From assembly GCF_032854445.1 (NCBI RefSeq), contig NC_088300.1, positions 72,516,984-72,580,983 on the forward strand: 64,000 nucleotides of DNA, written 5' to 3'. The translations under genes and the position numbers were made by a program. The notes beneath the pieces were generated by a model. It had not been told where the DNA came from. It saw only the letters and a program-made list of their open reading frames with translations, and searched no databases. Source of the stretch: Liolophura sinensis. Taxonomy: Eukaryota > Mollusca > Polyplacophora > Chitonida > Chitonidae. Below are positions 62,398 through 64,000 of this stretch, one piece after another. The first letter of the stretch is position 1. Each line of letters begins with the position of its first letter.

Positions 62398-62604
62398 TGT
62401 CGCTCTTCACACGTGATATCCACAACCCCCCCAACACCCACTCCCACCTTCACTCCACCTCTTTTGGCATTTAGCCATATTGCCAGTCTTCCGTTATGCC
62501 TGGTGTCTAGCCTGTACAGCCAAGCTAATATGTTTATGGTTATTTATACTGTTATGTGCACAACTGCAGTCAGCTTCTAAATTTAGCGTGCCACTGTTTA
62601 CATA

Positions 62605-62745
62605 TGCTGAGTTCAGGGCCTGCTGTCTGCCTCTGCCTTAGAATGTTCCAGAATACCCTCAGTTCGGGGCCTGTTTGTTTACGACAAGTGTCCCAGAATA
62701 CCCTCAGTTCGGGGCCTGTTTGTTTACGACAAGTGTCCCAGAATT
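62605..62745. repeat. 45-bp tandem repeat, about three copies
   Basis: CCAGAATACCCTCAGTTCGG and CCTGTTTGTTTACGAC recur at about 62648, 62693 and 62738 (partial), with a diverged half copy at 62605. The 45-bp period keeps reading frames open. Confidence 0.92.
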
Positions 62746-63139
62746 TTCTTATTCTAGAAAATTCCACCAGTCTATATAAGACCTATGAAAGCAGGTCAAA
62801 GTGGGGTGGGGGGAGGAGAATTATTGAGAGCTTTGGATGCCTTCGCTGTGCATTACTTTAGTAGGCCTTTTGTGCTAAATTTTGGTGTCCTTATAGCCTC
62901 TGGCTTTGTTATATCATATCTGCACCGAGCACTTGTTCAGTTTGAACTTGTATATTTAATTTGTGCTCTTGTGCACACAGTGCTTGTTAATACACGGACC
63001 CTGTCTGTGGAATTTTGTGTATATTTCGTCATACACTCAGTTATACTGTGGATTTTCCCTCTTATTTGTGCATTTATGCCTGTATGGTTTTCCGCATTGT
63101 GGAATATATGCGTCCGTTTGGACTTGACACCGTTGTACA

Positions 63140-63245
63140 TGTAAGTACTTTAGTATTTGTATAGATACTGCTATCCTTTCTTGTTAAACTTAAGTACTTT
63201 AGTATCTGTAAAAGTCTTGTTATCTGTTCTTGTTAAACATAATAA
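63140..63245. repeat. Two-copy direct repeat, about 50 bp
   Basis: AAGTACTTTAGTAT(T/C)TGTA followed by TTCTTGTTAAAC occurs at about 63143 and 63191. Confidence 0.85.
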
Positions 63246-64000
63246 ATTGTTGTAAAATAAAATCTGCTGGTTTTGGTTAATTTTTTGTGCGGCTAAACTG
63301 TCGTGTATTTCGAACAAGCCATCTCTTTATAATACAGACAGTTTGGGTCGTAACAATGCCGTTAATGATAAAGAAACCCATATTGCATGTCACGTGTGTG
63401 GATGTCTTGGTATCACTAATTGTTTCAAATGAATATTGCCATTAACATTCTCTGTGCCTTCCCTCTGCACTGTATCGATAATCCTTTCGTTCATTTTGGC
63501 TCCGTTAACAGCCATAGATTTAATATAGATAGAGATGTAGCCTTTGATCGGCCGACATGATGTGAGATTATATATTTAATATACAGATGTGGTCTCATGT
63601 AACTCCAAATGTTCTAGCCCTTTAATAGTTAACAGGCTTTGACCCAGATTGTTCTAAATATGTTTCAGTAAACAATGACTTATGGCTTAACTTTCATCCT
63701 GTTTTGACCACCATAATTTTTCTATCCTGTATTCAAAAGCGCATTTATCAGCGTACAAAAAAACATAACAAGTATAGGTCAACCCGTCAGGTTTCCATAA
63801 ATCATAGTTCTGACAAAAACAAGACTGGATGTGCAACAAAACAACATGAACAAGGAACACCTGTTCATACAAAGTGGCAGGAATGTTCGGTTCCGATGGA
63901 GAGGTTCGCAAGCTGCTTAAGGTTCATCTCAGCATAGGTCAGCCTAGCACTACTGCAATACCTCACAGACACACTTATGAACCGGGCAGAAAAACGCGGT
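63246..64000. other. No gene recognised
   Basis: Short ORFs on both strands at 63687-63937 overlap each other and match nothing known to me. The window ends without a clear feature. Confidence 0.4.

Noticed and set aside
62785-63144. 119-residue hydrophobic ORF
   Set aside because: It sits beside the 45-bp repeat, has no known domain, and its hydrophobicity follows from T-rich sequence. No transcript evidence is available here.

Overview
The window is nuclear DNA from an animal, most likely a mollusc or a close lophotrochozoan relative. It is AT-rich and has small exons split by GT-AG introns. It carries many copies of a tRNA-headed SINE whose tail is an AAATAAAT run, plus a second interspersed repeat ending in an ACTC run. 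The species call is an inference from those repeats.

Two protein-coding genes can be supported in full. The first lies on the minus strand from 33155 to 6801. I assembled it by hand as 17 coding exons, all with GT-AG borders and all in phase. It gives a 760-residue secreted zinc metalloprotease of the ADAMTS/MIG-17 type, with (in order) a signal peptide, a propeptide, a furin site RVRR, a reprolysin catalytic domain with HELGHSLGASHD, an ADAMTS-type cysteine-rich domain, four small PLAC-like six-cysteine modules and a hydrophobic C-terminus. No thrombospondin repeat is visible. The second gene lies on the plus strand at 58613-59596. It is a single-exon sphingolipid delta-4 desaturase (DEGS family, 327 residues) with all three histidine boxes.

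The protease introns hold most of the unusual structure. Intron 8 (13311-15402) is largely built of three tandem arrays (units of about 97, 60 and 35 bp). The 97-bp units next to exon 8 each carry a copy of that exon's own splice donor. Intron 7 has 14 copies of a 70-bp minisatellite. Intron 6 has a TTAA-flanked MITE. Intron 1 has a long AT microsatellite and an unidentified coding-like stretch with a frame break.

From 33.2 to 57 kb I find no intact gene. This part holds transposon debris: SINEs, a LINE reverse-transcriptase remnant (42.7-43.4 kb), a Penelope-like GIY-YIG remnant (47.0-47.45 kb), an LTR-retrotransposon remnant with Gag and integrase ends but no reverse transcriptase (50.4-51.85 kb), and several minisatellites. 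Downstream of the desaturase is an 855-bp element with long terminal inverted repeats (61543-62397). The two genes have no evident functional link: one acts in the extracellular matrix, the other in ceramide synthesis in the ER.
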